Origin: Arenicola marina
Lineage: Eukaryota > Annelida > Polychaeta > Arenicolidae
DNA: 64,000 nt
Assembly: GCA_964019135.1 (NCBI GenBank)
Contig: CAXHSH010000451.1
Location: 62,001 to 126,000 of the forward strand
Reading direction: 5' to 3'
Below, piece by piece: positions 42,299 to 52,614 of the stretch. Both the position numbers and the translations under genes were made by a program. Every line of letters begins with the position of its first letter. Position 1 is the stretch's first letter. The notes below the pieces were generated by a model. The model made no database searches. It saw only the letters and a list, made by a program, of their open reading frames with translations, and was not told the DNA's origin.

Positions 42299-42542
42299 CA
42301 GGGGCGGATCTAGGAATTTGCCAAGGGGGGGCTTGCTCTCTGAAAACGTGCGACCGGGCGGGAGCGGGGGGGGTGGGGTGCACTCAAAACGTGTGACGGG
42401 GGGGGGCACTGGCCGGCTAAATCTGTCGGTGGGAGGGGGGGCTAAACCTGTCGATGGTGGGTGGGGGGTTCTGCGGCTTGACCAGGGAGTGGGGGGGGGG
42501 GGGCTATAGCCGCAGTAGCCCTCCCCTCTGGATCCGCCACTG
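42299..42542. mobile_element. Short MITE with CAGGGGCGGATC...GATCCGCCACTG ends
   Basis: The terminal inverted repeats are about 14 bp with mismatches. GACAT stands directly outside both ends (42294-42298 and 42543-42547). The ends resemble hAT-type CAGTGGCGGATC termini, but hAT elements make 8-bp duplications, so the family is unsure. The interior is G-rich and gives meaningless Pro-rich ORFs. Confidence 0.6.
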
Positions 42543-43094
42543 GACATGGCCACCGATGCATGAGTTACGTCAGTACAAGAAAGGATCACATGGCTTTAAC
42601 GCATATATATTTTCGATATCGCTGTCCATAACTGAAGCTATTTTAGGAAATTACCTCGCGCGGGGGGAGGGGGGCACTTGTATACAAATCTGGTGGGGGG
42701 CTTCCGCGGGTGCCCCTTGGTGCACGAGACAGCGGATATTTGTGATAAAAAAATACCCTTTTTTTAACGTTAGAGCTGGTATTTTAGAACTTGCCAACGG
42801 TGGGATGGGGGAGGGTTTGTGCTCTGAAAGTAGTAAAGAAGAAGTCAGTTGAATGTAACTTTCCTTGGGGGTAACGCTTTTGCCGGCGCGAATGCGCGGC
42901 GGTCTCCCATCGCCACCTGGCGCGTGAATGGCAACTCTCCCCCGTCCCCCCCCCCCCCTATGCACATCACCCTTCCTCTCCTCCCCCACTATGCAAATCA
43001 CCCCTGTTCACGCCCACCTCTGTTCACGCCCACCCCCCCTACCTCAGCCACTGCCCCCCCCCCCCGACTCAACTAGCTAGACCCCTTACTACAC

Positions 43095-43330
43095 CCTCCC
43101 TACCATGACAGTGAACGGTATTTCACAATCACGGAGTGACGTCATGGATGAGTCATCGCGGGTTAACTGCAAGGTCAGTAGTTCATAATTATCTTGTCAA
43201 ATCAGTCGCCCTCTCTTAGCCCCGATACCCCTTTCTCCCCCTCCCTCCGACTGTTATCCCTACACCTATAGCTGCCATGAGAGGAGCGGTTAGAGAAGAC
43301 AATTAATACTTGACAGCTGGTTGCTTATGT
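43095..43330. repeat. Dispersed or tandem repeat unit; its second copy hosts the LTR element
   Basis: Phrases CATGACAGTGAACGGTATTTC, GTTAACTGCAAGG and GTCGCCCTC(T/C)CT recur, slightly changed, at 43586-43620 continued at 55227-55340. The LTR retrotransposon therefore inserted in the second unit. (Quoted phrases are approximate matches.). Confidence 0.6.
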
Positions 43331-43620
43331 TGTAGAGCTCAACCCATTGACCTTTCTGGTCGACGTATTAATTGCTTGCAGATGAAAAACTACCTGAGGA
43401 GGAGAGCATACAGGCGCTTATTAGTATTGAAATAATAGACTGACTCATCAAACAACTGTCATAACTCTTTTCTCTCACAATAAGAGGGCGCCAACCCCCT
43501 GTTCCTCATCCACCGACCAACTCTCGATATTACGGCCCCCGCCCCTCCCTCCCCGAAAGCCGATCCCCTCCTACCCTCACCCAACCATGACGGTGAACGG
43601 TATTCACAATCATGTAGTGA

Positions 43621-44107
43621 TGTGGTATCCCAGGTCCAATGCTTTTGCGCCATACTGTAGTTTGCGCGTGAGTTACTATAGCAACCACAGCGGTGATGTC
43701 ACCGCTTGGATTGAGTTTGAAGTCAGTTAGTCAGTCAGCGGCGTTGCGGGAGGACGGGTTTTAGCTAGCCAGCTAGGAGGGATTTACGTTGGATTCACCG
43801 CCCTGCGGAGCAAGGGGCTGGCAGCAGTTTCACCAACTGCTGCCAGGTAAGTGACACCGATAACGGAGTTCGTGACTTGTGTTTTAATTGAGTTTAAGGG
43901 TTTAATAAATGATCGAAACTAAAACCACTTCGTTTCGCCTCAGTGACAGTGCCTTCGCCACCACGTGTTAACGTAAGACCGAACTCGGAACGAACACCCA
44001 GTTGGGGTTGTCGAAATAAAGTTTAGAAGTAATTAGAACAACACAACGAGAAGTACATTAAAGTAGAGTAAAGAACCCCCCCCCCCCCCCCTTCCTAAAA
44101 TATCACA
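43621..44107 (+). repeat. 5' LTR
   Basis: 487 bp, TG...CA, with AATAAA at 43904-43909. A run of about 16 C near its end is absent from the 3' LTR. Confidence 0.9.
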
Positions 44108-44160
44108 TTTGGTGCCATGAACCAGCGGTCTTTTAACGTGGTTGAGCGACAAGTGGCAAC

Positions 44161-44535
44161 ATGGCGGAACGCCGTGGGTTAGAATTCATGGCTAGTTTAG
44201 AAAGGTGGTGTGACGACGATACAGACTTCCCCGTTCACGGAGAGAGGGTTGGAAATTTAGGCCGTGGGATACATGACAATGTGGGGATTCAGTCAGAGAG
44301 GCCTGAGGATTGCGGTTTGGGACCTGTCGTGACTCAGGTAGGCGAGGACAGCTCAGCCAGTGGTGCGCCTCCAATTTTGTTGCACAGTTCTAAGATGGCG
44401 GCTCGGCCTTCTTCCCCAAATCGGCCAGGCGAGCACGTGACCGGAATGCCGGCCCCTGATTGGCTCAGGAGTGCGCGTCCCGCCAACAGCGAGTTTGCGC
44501 GGGATTCTCAGCGGGTTAGTGTCATAAGCCGATAA
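44161..44535 (+). CDS. Possible leader/gag-like ORF of the LTR element (124 aa)
   Basis: The first ATG after the primer site (ACATGG context) opens a 124-codon frame beginning MAERRGLEFMASLERWCDDD. I recognise no capsid or zinc-knuckle motif. In a non-autonomous element it may be a vestige of gag or plain untranslated RNA. A segment near its end (CACGTGACCGGAATGCC) has a diverged copy at about 52845, on the other side of E2 in the same element. Confidence 0.35.
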   Translation: MAERRGLEFMASLERWCDDDTDFPVHGERVGNLGRGIHDNVGIQSERPEDCGLGPVVTQVGEDSSASGAPPILLHSSKMAARPSSPNRPGEHVTGMPAPDWLRSARPANSEFARDSQRVSVISR

Positions 44536-44848
44536 GGGGAAATGCAAGATGGCCGCGCCCATGACCCGGGTTCGGTGAGCAGGCTACCCCGGCTTTCCCC
44601 AAGGTTACTGCTGATGTGACAACACCTCAGGGTGTCAGCAACCGAACTCAAAGCGTTAGATGGGATGGTTACAGGCCAGAGGGGGTGGGTTATGGGCCCC
44701 CAAGCGCTGTGCCGTTCGCTGGAAACCCCCATCAGGGGCAACTGCATCACTCTCGCTTAGCGGAGTCTGCATCCAGCTAACAGGGGCAACTGGCAGCCAG
44801 GGCCTGGCAGCTATCAAGCAGCGGGCATTTCCCCTGGTGGCTTGGTGG

Positions 44849-45175
44849 TAGACGCGAGTGCCTATTCCACCACGGGGGGTTACATAGGCACGATAGAATG
44901 CAGGCAAAAATCCTGGGGGGATACAGCTCAAGACGCGCACCTGGTTTGCCCTTCGGACTGCGGGGGCCAAACTTACTTTTTTTTATGTAGCTTCCATAAA
45001 TCTCGCCCGCACGGGGGGTTGCAGCCACACAGCAAACACTTTTACCATCAAAAGAGACAAATATTCGTGCACGAAACAGACAGTTCGCCGTTTGTTTCCA
45101 ATATGGCTGAAGCGGAGTCATGCGCCGCTTCTTCGTACACGGAATCTAAACAACGAAATAATTCGCAATGCCCAG
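44849..45175 (+). repeat. Left terminal inverted repeat of E2
   Basis: It matches the complement of 52282-52605. It includes an ATG at 45103 and the first 24 codons of the helicase. Confidence 0.88.
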
Positions 45176-48066
45176 ATTTATCATCGTGGCGCGTGCATTG
45201 CTTGAAAATGGCGCAGGCAGCTATCGATGATGCTCTTCGAGTTTGCGGGCTTCCGTACGAATTAAAGGACCAGCAACAAACCGCTCTGCGATCACTAAGC
45301 AATGGAGATGATACTTTTTGTCTCCTACCTACGGGTTATGGAAAGAGCGTCATCTTCGCCTTATTCCCCTTCGTCATGGACAAAGTGAGTGTGTTAACTA
45401 ACAACTAAGAGTTGACTCTAACTTGTAAACTAGCTTGAAAGGCGTATATTATGTGCATGCACCCCGCCCCCCCCCCCACCCCACCCCGGTTCGCTAGTTT
45501 ATATTGGACCCCCCCCCCCCCCCGCCTTTTTTTCTAATTCCTGGGTCGACACCTGATGTTGTTTAATACACGCATTTACAACGCCCTACATCCGACCCCA
45601 TCACTCAGCATAGAATAGAAACACAGACACAAATATTTACACTTTAATCAGAAAAGATTATGTTTTATTTGCAGTTGAAGGGCAGTGGCAATATAGCAAT
45701 AGTCGTGTCGCCACTCAGAGCGCTCATGCGCAACCAAGCAGACATTTGGCAAGCTGTCGGCATCTCATGCGGCGCTATTTACAGGCGTGAGGAAATGAGC
45801 GACGCCGACGTTGAAGGTAACTGGCACAGCACTCAACATTTATTATTAAGTCTTCGGCTGGCACTGGACGTGCCTGTGTGTTTATATGTACATCTTAATA
45901 AACTCTTACGTCTACATGCAATGCGGCAGAGACATCAGTTCCCCAATTCGACCATTTTATCTCTTGAAATCCGTTTACATTACCTGTGTTTCTTGTTTTT
46001 ACATTACTTATGTAACGTTATCGCAGCACAGGTTTTGCATCAACTAGCATAAAACTGCCCCCTATTTGGTGTTAGGCCATATCAAGAAGTATACATACTG
46101 CCACAAGCGGCATATAACCTCTATTTGACATGCTCTAACTTTGACTTTGGAATATAACATTTACCACTGATGATTAATGAATCATATTGTTTCATATTCA
46201 AAATATGCATACAATTATTTCAGCCATATCCACTGGACGGGTGTCACTCATTTTCGCTTCACCAGAAGCGTTAACCGAAGCGAGATGGTTTGACACTCTA
46301 AAACGCCTCAGGACCCGGATTTGCCTCCTTGCCATAGATGAGGCCCACTGTGTGTCCACGTGGTAAGATATGGGGCACATAACATAGCACATAACATAGC
46401 ATTACCTGCAATTGCGTATTTTTGCTATTACAGTGTCAACATTTAAATTTCGCGTTCGAAGTTTCACAACGTAATTTAGAAATACAAGCACCAATATGAA
46501 ATCAATCAATCAATCAATCAATGAATTTCGTTGCAGGGGTCAATCATTTCGCGCACACTACAGGCACATCAAGGAAGTGCGCGCCATACTCGGTGCAGTC
46601 CCGTTACTGGCCGTAACAGCAACCGCGACGCAGGGGATGGTGGAAGACCTGGGAGACCTCATGGGTACAGATAGTTTCTCTATAGTGGCGCAGGTACCCG
46701 ACAGGTCAGTTAATAATCTATATCATACACGTATAGCCCACATATAGCTACCAACCTGTCCCTGTTGAAATTTTCTTGTGTACGACGGTACCCCAAATCT
46801 TAATTCACCGCCCTTCTACTGTAGGATTTAGTGATTAACAATTTATTATGAATTATTAATAATAGATCACTTTTCACTCTTCACATAGAACACTACAGCT
46901 TATAACATATCGCTGTATAACATCCCATGGCCCAAGTAAAGTTATTAAATGTTTCATACAGGATAACGTGGTTGCATTTGCAGACCAAACAAACTTCCTC
47001 AAGGTCGAGCGTGGCAAAAGTTCAATACAGGATCTCAAGTGGTACATCGATCGCCTAATCCAGGAGAATGTAAAGGCGCCAAAAGCGATCGTATATTGCA
47101 GGTAAATGAATTAATTTGCCAAAAGACCCCGCATTACACGTTGGTATGTTTAGGACAACAAACGCCCGGCAAATATATACTCGGTCCGTGGCAGAAAAAG
47201 AACATTGCACCCAGCCTCAGCTGAAGGCGCCATGAGACTGAATTACATTGTAACAAATATATAGGCTTCAGATACCCACCCAGCTTCAGCTGAAAGTGCG
47301 GTCACTGTAAAATATTCCATAATAAGCGAATTGCACCCAACCTCAGCTGAAGGCGCCATGAGACTCGATTAGATTGTACCAAACATATACACTTCAGATA
47401 TCGACCCAGCTTCAGTTCAAATCGGGGCCATACATACTTCCGGATAACAATAGAATTGTTTTATCTTTATGTGTAATAGAATTCATGACAGATAATACAA
47501 TGTCATAAAAGTCAATATGGGAACGAGCAGTCATTTAACAAACGTGTTGTTTCAGATCCATAGATGACGTCACCACGACGTATGACAGTATTGCCCGCTG
47601 TCTGGAGGACTAGGGATGTGGCTCGTCGGTGCGGATGTTTCACGCCCACCTTGATCCCGTTAGCGAGGTGGAGGTCCCCCGTGAGTTTTGCCGGCCAGAC
47701 TCGACCATACGGTGCCTTGTTTCGACCATTGCGTTCGGCCACGGTGTAGAGGTGAAAGACGTCCGCTACGTCTTACACTGGGGTCCAGCTAAGAACCTGG
47801 TCGAATATTGGCAGGAGGTAGGCAGATGCGCCCGGGACGGCGAAGTCGGTACTGCCATTCTGTATACTCCGCCAGGCAGCGTAAATCGTCGATTCATTGA
47901 CGCCGCCATGATTGACTTTGTACGGCGCTCACGGACTGTGTGCGCGCGCAGGCTTGTTCTGTCTGCCTTCAACATCGGCTCGGTGACCGCGTCCGACATA
48001 GATGCCTGTTGCGGTACTCATCAATGTTACGGCTTCTGCAGCGATGTGCCTCTCACAGTCGGTTAG
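45103..48066 (+). pseudogene. E2 RecQ-like helicase, broken
   Basis: Exons: 45103-45384, 45675-45816, 46224-46362, 46537-46704, 46984-47101, 47556-48066. Motifs match E1: LLPTGYGKS, VVSPLRALMRNQ, AIDEAHC, VTATATQ, STIAFGHGVEV, QEVGRCARDG, and a Cys-rich tail (DACCG, CYGFC). Two faults are visible. Exon 5 has a length that breaks the phase by one base just after its start, and an in-frame TAG lies at 47611-47613 in exon 6. The protein could not be made in full. The N-terminus (MAEAESCAASSYTESKQRN) is encoded inside the TIR and is shared with the opposite end. Exons 3 and 4 have the same lengths as in E1 (139 and 168 nt). Confidence 0.85.
47199..47402. repeat. Two copies of a ~70-bp phrase in intron 5 of the E2 helicase
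   Basis: TTGCACCCAGCCTCAGCTGA (47205) and TTGCACCCAACCTCAGCTGA (47331) begin copies that both run through GGCGCCATGAGACT to CTTCAGATA. A local tandem duplication of about 126 bp. Confidence 0.7.
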
Positions 48067-48287
48067 CACGCCGACGCCAGATGTCTCTGTCGACGGAGAG
48101 TTTTTTTCAGTTTTCGTCCCATTTTGGTGGTATCGCGGCAGTTCACAGAGGCCGTGAAATCCTGGTATCCCCTATGTGTCCTTGGGGGCGCGTACGAAAA
48201 TAGATCGTCGGGGGAAAACTCGGTGACGAGGGTTCGCACGTCGGCGTCATGTTTCCGGTCAGTCTTAGGGCCCCTGAGGGGGGGTAG

Positions 48288-48440
48288 CCATGTCGCGTGT
48301 CGATTTTAAGAAAAAGGTCCATGTCGCGTGTCGATTTTAAGAAAAGTTCCATGTCGCGTGTCGCTAACTATTATGTCGCATGTCGATTCTAAGAAAACCC
48401 CAATGTCGCGTTGTCGATTTTAAAAATCGCCGTGTCGCCG
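48288..48440. repeat. ~30-bp minisatellite at the convergence point of the E2 genes
   Basis: CATGTCGCGTGTCGATTTTA, AGAAAA and variants are repeated about five times between the helicase stop (48066) and the last transposase exon remnant (48850). It is unrelated in sequence to the E1 satellite but in the equivalent place. Confidence 0.8.
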
Positions 48441-48849
48441 TGTCGAAAAAGCCCCTATGGGGCCCTAGTCTTCCTGGCGGCCCCGTGCTGGCGGAGACCG
48501 AAGCCTTGTCGGAAAGTACCGTCGAACGTTCTGCCAAATTCTCCCCCGAGGCGGCTGCAGCGGCGCACCTGGTCGGGACCGTATTGGCCGCGGGATCGAC
48601 CAAGCATTTCTGAAAAAAATTGTGTTCTTTTCAATACTGAAGGTGGCGAACACTTTTGTCCCCATACACGCTCTCAACACATGTCCAGGTGCTTGTACCG
48701 ATGTGTGCCTCTTTGTACCGATCTAGCGCAATACAATTTATACCAAGTTTCGGGCATTGTGTTTTAGTTTACCAATTCAATGATAACACACAAAGGACGA
48801 ATCATTTGGGCTATGAACACCACCAACCTTTGAAGTCATGGTTTAGAAA

Positions 48850-49346
48850 CTAATTAACTAAATCCAAGCCAATGTTGTTCCCGGCGCCTCCAGTCAAGTT
48901 GCCGACCCTCTCCCAAGTCATTTCCTGACGCAGCCGCTCCGTGACAAAGCCCCCGACATCTGTAGCAAGATTCAGTTTAGTACCAAATTAGTTCAGTATG
49001 ATTGAATAGAATGTTTTGAAGGTTAAATCAACTTAGTGTATTGTATAGCTGCAGAAACATGGTGATATACATATTATACACCCCCCCCCCCCCCCACCCC
49101 CTATTATACACCCCCTCGTCCTCGTGAGAAGAGAATGTGCTACTATAAAATACTTATAGTGGCGCATCATCCAAAAGTCAATCAGGCTCAGCTTCCACTC
49201 CGAGATGATGGCGGGGCCGTCTCCCTCCCGGACGGCATCGCGATTAGCCAGATGTTTGAGCCCTCTCCAAACCACTGCCAGGCTGTACTGCTGAACGTTA
49301 TCGTCCTCCTCCTCCTCCAGTTGGCATTCCTCGGAACAGTACCACT
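48850..49346 (-). pseudogene. Remnant of the E2 PHD transposase (two C-terminal exons)
   Basis: On the minus strand, an exon beginning at 49346 encodes EWYCSEECQLEEEE and WRGLKHLANRDAVREGDGPA. It aligns with exon 6 of the E1 transposase (WFCCDEC, WRGLCHLANRDIVREGDGPA). The donor GT at its end is not visible. A second exon (about 48959-48850) encodes ERLRQEMTWERVGNLTGGAG, then NNIGLDLVN and a stop; it matches LTWERVANLHGGSGCNIGLD of E1. The PHD fingers, DUF6589-like core and final exon are not found between here and the right TIR. The gene is therefore a deletion relic. Confidence 0.8.
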
Positions 49347-51288
49347 CTAAAATAATGACGTATCTTAAAGGAATAGTTTAGTCCGGTTTTGGGCCAGCAA
49401 GGCGTAGCATGTTACATATAGATCAACATGCAAACTATCAGTCTAAAATGTATGTTGCAACCGGCTCCAGCAATAAGTATTAGTATTTGGCACTGAAACC
49501 TTCACATTTACCGCTTCCCGCTCGACTGTGAGTTCGGCATGCTGAGCAGAGCGCAAGCCAATCAGCGCGCTGCGTAAAAAACGCGTCATAGGTTCCAGGC
49601 GGCCACACAGCCTGCCCGGTCTCAGCCTTATCATGAACGCAACGTAGCCGCGGTGAACGCGGGTCAAACGTGAAAGAATAATAAATTAAAAGGCAAAACG
49701 AACTTCTGGTTCAGGAAATCACTCCCGTATGCAACAAAATGACTTTCCACTCAATGGCGAGCAAATACATTGTCTCAAGCGAAATATGCCTTGACAGAGA
49801 TGTATGGACACTCGGCCTCTTTTCGATACACGACAGCAGTACATATAGAAGACATGTGTGACTTATACCTAAAACTGCAGGCCTGTCGGAAACAGTTGTT
49901 TCCCGCTACATAAAACAGTATTCAAAGTATACTGAATTTAAGGAATAGTGATTACCATTCAACAGAATTGTAATATTTGTTGTGAGTGCAATGGTAAATC
50001 TGACACTGCTTGAAAATGACCGTAAGGTGGAAATTGTGTCCAATGTAACAGTTTTGTGTGTAAAATTGATTAAGGATGCAATAATAATTAATTAATAATG
50101 TAAATTAAAATTTAAAACACTTTATAGAATATTTAATATTATGGAATATTTCAATTTTGTATTCACTTCGTCCAAAACTTATTTTTGTAGTGAGTAGACT
50201 TTTTTTTTGTCAAGGCACTGATTTTCCCAAATGAAAGTATTTCATAAAATTTTGCAAAAAAAATATGAAAAAAAAGCATGAAACTTATATTACGCTTGAA
50301 GTAAATCTTTTATTCACCCATACTGTGATGGTGTCCAAAGGAAGCAGTTATTTGTTTTATAAAAATCACAACAAATCAAACTGATGGCTACATTTTCATG
50401 GGGATTATATCAAAAGCACCTTGCACAGTTTATTCGAATTCTGATAAGCATAAGGATACATTTGGAGTATTTATCAAGCAAGTCACTGCTGAGTCCAATT
50501 GATTATGTGAAGGATATCAAGATCAAGCAAGCTCTATCCAAGTCACAATAACTGCCATCCAGCAATTAGAATTGGCACAGTAAAATGAATGGCTTTTAAT
50601 TCAATTAGCCAAAAGAACACTACATTGTATATGATCAACATTGAATAAACCTTGCACATTGTTTCAGTGATCTGGGTCAGTCTCACCAACCAGTCGATCA
50701 ATAATTACACTGGTTACAATATCCTTATTAAACAAAGCAATGGCTTGTGTATGTATATATGCGATACAGTTAAACCATAATAAAATGAATCTGGACCTGG
50801 CATCTTATGTAACCTATATATAGTTATATATACCCCCCTCAGGTCAGGTCTCATTCTGCCAAACAAGGTAACTGCATCTGGCAATCCATGTGCAATCAAA
50901 AAAGGTTTATCAAACTATCATTATTAACCTTAGCTAGACAATAGGGTCAGTATATCCCACGTTATAGAGAATAACCCATCCAGGGTTTTGTATTTCCCCC
51001 CACAATATGTGTCAGCAGGTCAAGGATATGTAATTAAATACTATACAGTATCTCTTGTGTAATTCTGCTCATGCAGCCATTTTTTATTACAATCATCATA
51101 CTCCAATCTATGAACCTTCTAAGATGCTAAAAATGTCGTCACACTATTCATCATGACATATCAACCCTAAACTAGCCAAAAAGGTGCATTTAACATGCCT
51201 TGTTAATCATGGCAAATTATCTCTTTGCTCTGATCTAAAAATGACTGTAAAGAAAAAAAAAAGTCTACTGATTTTCACAGGAAGGTCA
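49347..51288. other. AT-rich interior of E2 without a gene
   Basis: No coding motifs of the expected transposase core are seen. 49369-49420 (GGAATAGTTTAGTCCGG) looks like the end of a small MITE, but I find no partner. Confidence 0.45.
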
Positions 51289-51488
51289 NNNNNNNNNNNN
51301 NNNNNNNNNNNNNNNNNNNNNNNNNNNNNNNNNNNNNNNNNNNNNNNNNNNNNNNNNNNNNNNNNNNNNNNNNNNNNNNNNNNNNNNNNNNNNNNNNNNN
51401 NNNNNNNNNNNNNNNNNNNNNNNNNNNNNNNNNNNNNNNNNNNNNNNNNNNNNNNNNNNNNNNNNNNNNNNNNNNNNNNNNNNNNNNN
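51289..51488. other. Assembly gap (200 N)
   Basis: A run of exactly 200 N flanked by repeats. True length unknown. Confidence 0.99.
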
Positions 51489-52095
51489 GACCGTCTCATG
51501 AGTTGGTATACTGGCATGTGTGTGTGTGTGGGGGGGGGGGGGGAGTGGTGTCGACCGTCTCATGAGTCACGACGCAACGCACAATAATCGTACGCCACAT
51601 CTCGTCTGAACTCCTTAGCTTAACCTTAAAATTGTCGTGTGTTGTTGTCATTGTGTGTAGAGTGTGAGTAGCAGCATCTACACCCGGAAAGGAGTGGGAG
51701 AGGGCAATCGACGCCTGGTATGTGTGTGTTTGGGGGTGGAGGGGTGGGGGGGGGGGTGAATCGGGAGGGAGGGGGTCGACGTCTCATCAGTTTGGTATAG
51801 GCTACTGGTATGTGTGTGTTTGGGGTCGGAGGGGGGGGGATAGGCTACTGGTATGTGTGTGTTGGGGGGGGGGAGGGGATCGACCGTCTCATGAGTTGGA
51901 ATACTGGTATGGTGTGTTGTGGGGGGGGGGGGGGAGGGGGGTCGACCGTCTCATGAGTCACGACGCAACGCACATACATCGAGACGCCCTTCTCGTCTGA
52001 ACTCCTTAGCTTAACTTAAATTGTCGTGTGTTGTTGTCATTGTGTGTAGAGTGTGAGTAGCAGGCATCTACACCGGGAAAGGAGTGGAGGGCAAT
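51489..52095. repeat. Tandem repeats with poly-G tracts next to the gap
   Basis: CGTCTCATGAGT-(T/C) and TGGTATGTGTGTGTT units with G runs repeat at 51489-51960. A ~150-bp block (CACGACGCAACGCAC through GGGCAATCGACGCCT) occurs at about 51567-51717 and again at 51958-52102. The array probably caused the assembly gap. Confidence 0.75.
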
Positions 52096-52144
52096 CGACG
52101 CCTTTCAAGAGAATTATTGAAAACTCATTTCACTTCATTTATAC

Positions 52145-52210
52145 CTATTGAAGCCTCCGTTCGGTCGTCGTTCAAACTCCTCGTTACAAATACGACACAC
52201 CACCAGACAT
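52145..52210 (-). pseudogene. Remnant of exon 1 of the E2 transposase
   Basis: The minus strand encodes CRICNEEFERRPNGGFN, homologous to CVVCSDEFERQATGYGFSK of E1. The splice donor (CAATAG, then GTATAA) sits at the same codon position as in E1. A small deletion after the ATG (GGTG in place of six bases) shifts the frame. This exon lies about 70 bp inside the right TIR and is useful evidence for the E1 exon-1 model. Confidence 0.7.
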
Positions 52211-52281
52211 ATTGGACGCCACACGACGGATGTTACCCGTGCATTTGGCGCCCAAATGTGACATGTACTCAAACGAGGCAA

Positions 52282-52605
52282 CTGGGCATTGCGAATTATT
52301 TCGTTGTTTAGATTCCGTGTACGAAGAAGCGGCGCGTGACTCCGCTTCAGCCATATTGGAAACAAACGGCGAACTGTCTGTTTCGTGCACGCATATTTGT
52401 ACTCTTGGATGGTAAAAGTGTTTGCTGTGTGGCTGCAACCCCCGTGCGGGCGAGATTTATGGAAACTACATTTAAAAACGTAAGTTTTGACCCCGTAGCT
52501 CAAAGCATAAGCCAGGTGCGCGTCTCGAGCTGTATCGCCCAGGATTTTTGCCTGCATTCTATCGTGCCTATGTAACCCCCGTGGTGGAATAGGCACTCGC
52601 GTCTA
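52282..52605 (-). repeat. Right terminal inverted repeat of E2
   Basis: It contains the equivalent ATG (52354, minus strand) with nearly the same 24 codons in frame, ahead of the transposase side. Confidence 0.88.
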
Positions 52606-52614
52606 GCTTGGTGG

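Larger units (their letters stand above)
44849..52605. mobile_element. DNA transposon E2 (AcademH-like), degenerate, nested in the LTR element
   Basis: TIRs 44849-45175 and 52282-52605 are inverted copies of about 325 bp with TAGACGCGAGTGCC tips. GCTTGGTGG is duplicated exactly at 44840-44848 and 52606-52614. Inside, a RecQ-like helicase reads right from the left TIR and remnants of a PHD transposase read left from the right TIR, the same convergent layout as E1. Sequence similarity to E1 is at protein level only, and the TIRs are unrelated apart from TAG, so E2 is a separate family. An assembly gap lies at 51289-51488, so its length is approximate. Confidence 0.88.

Noticed and set aside
42128..42589. 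Proline-rich minus-strand ORF
   Set aside because: It is a translation of the G-rich MITE at 42299-42542.
52135..52596. 153-codon ORF through the right E2 TIR
   Set aside because: Most of it is TIR read out of the MAEAES frame; only its last part overlaps the decayed transposase exon 1.
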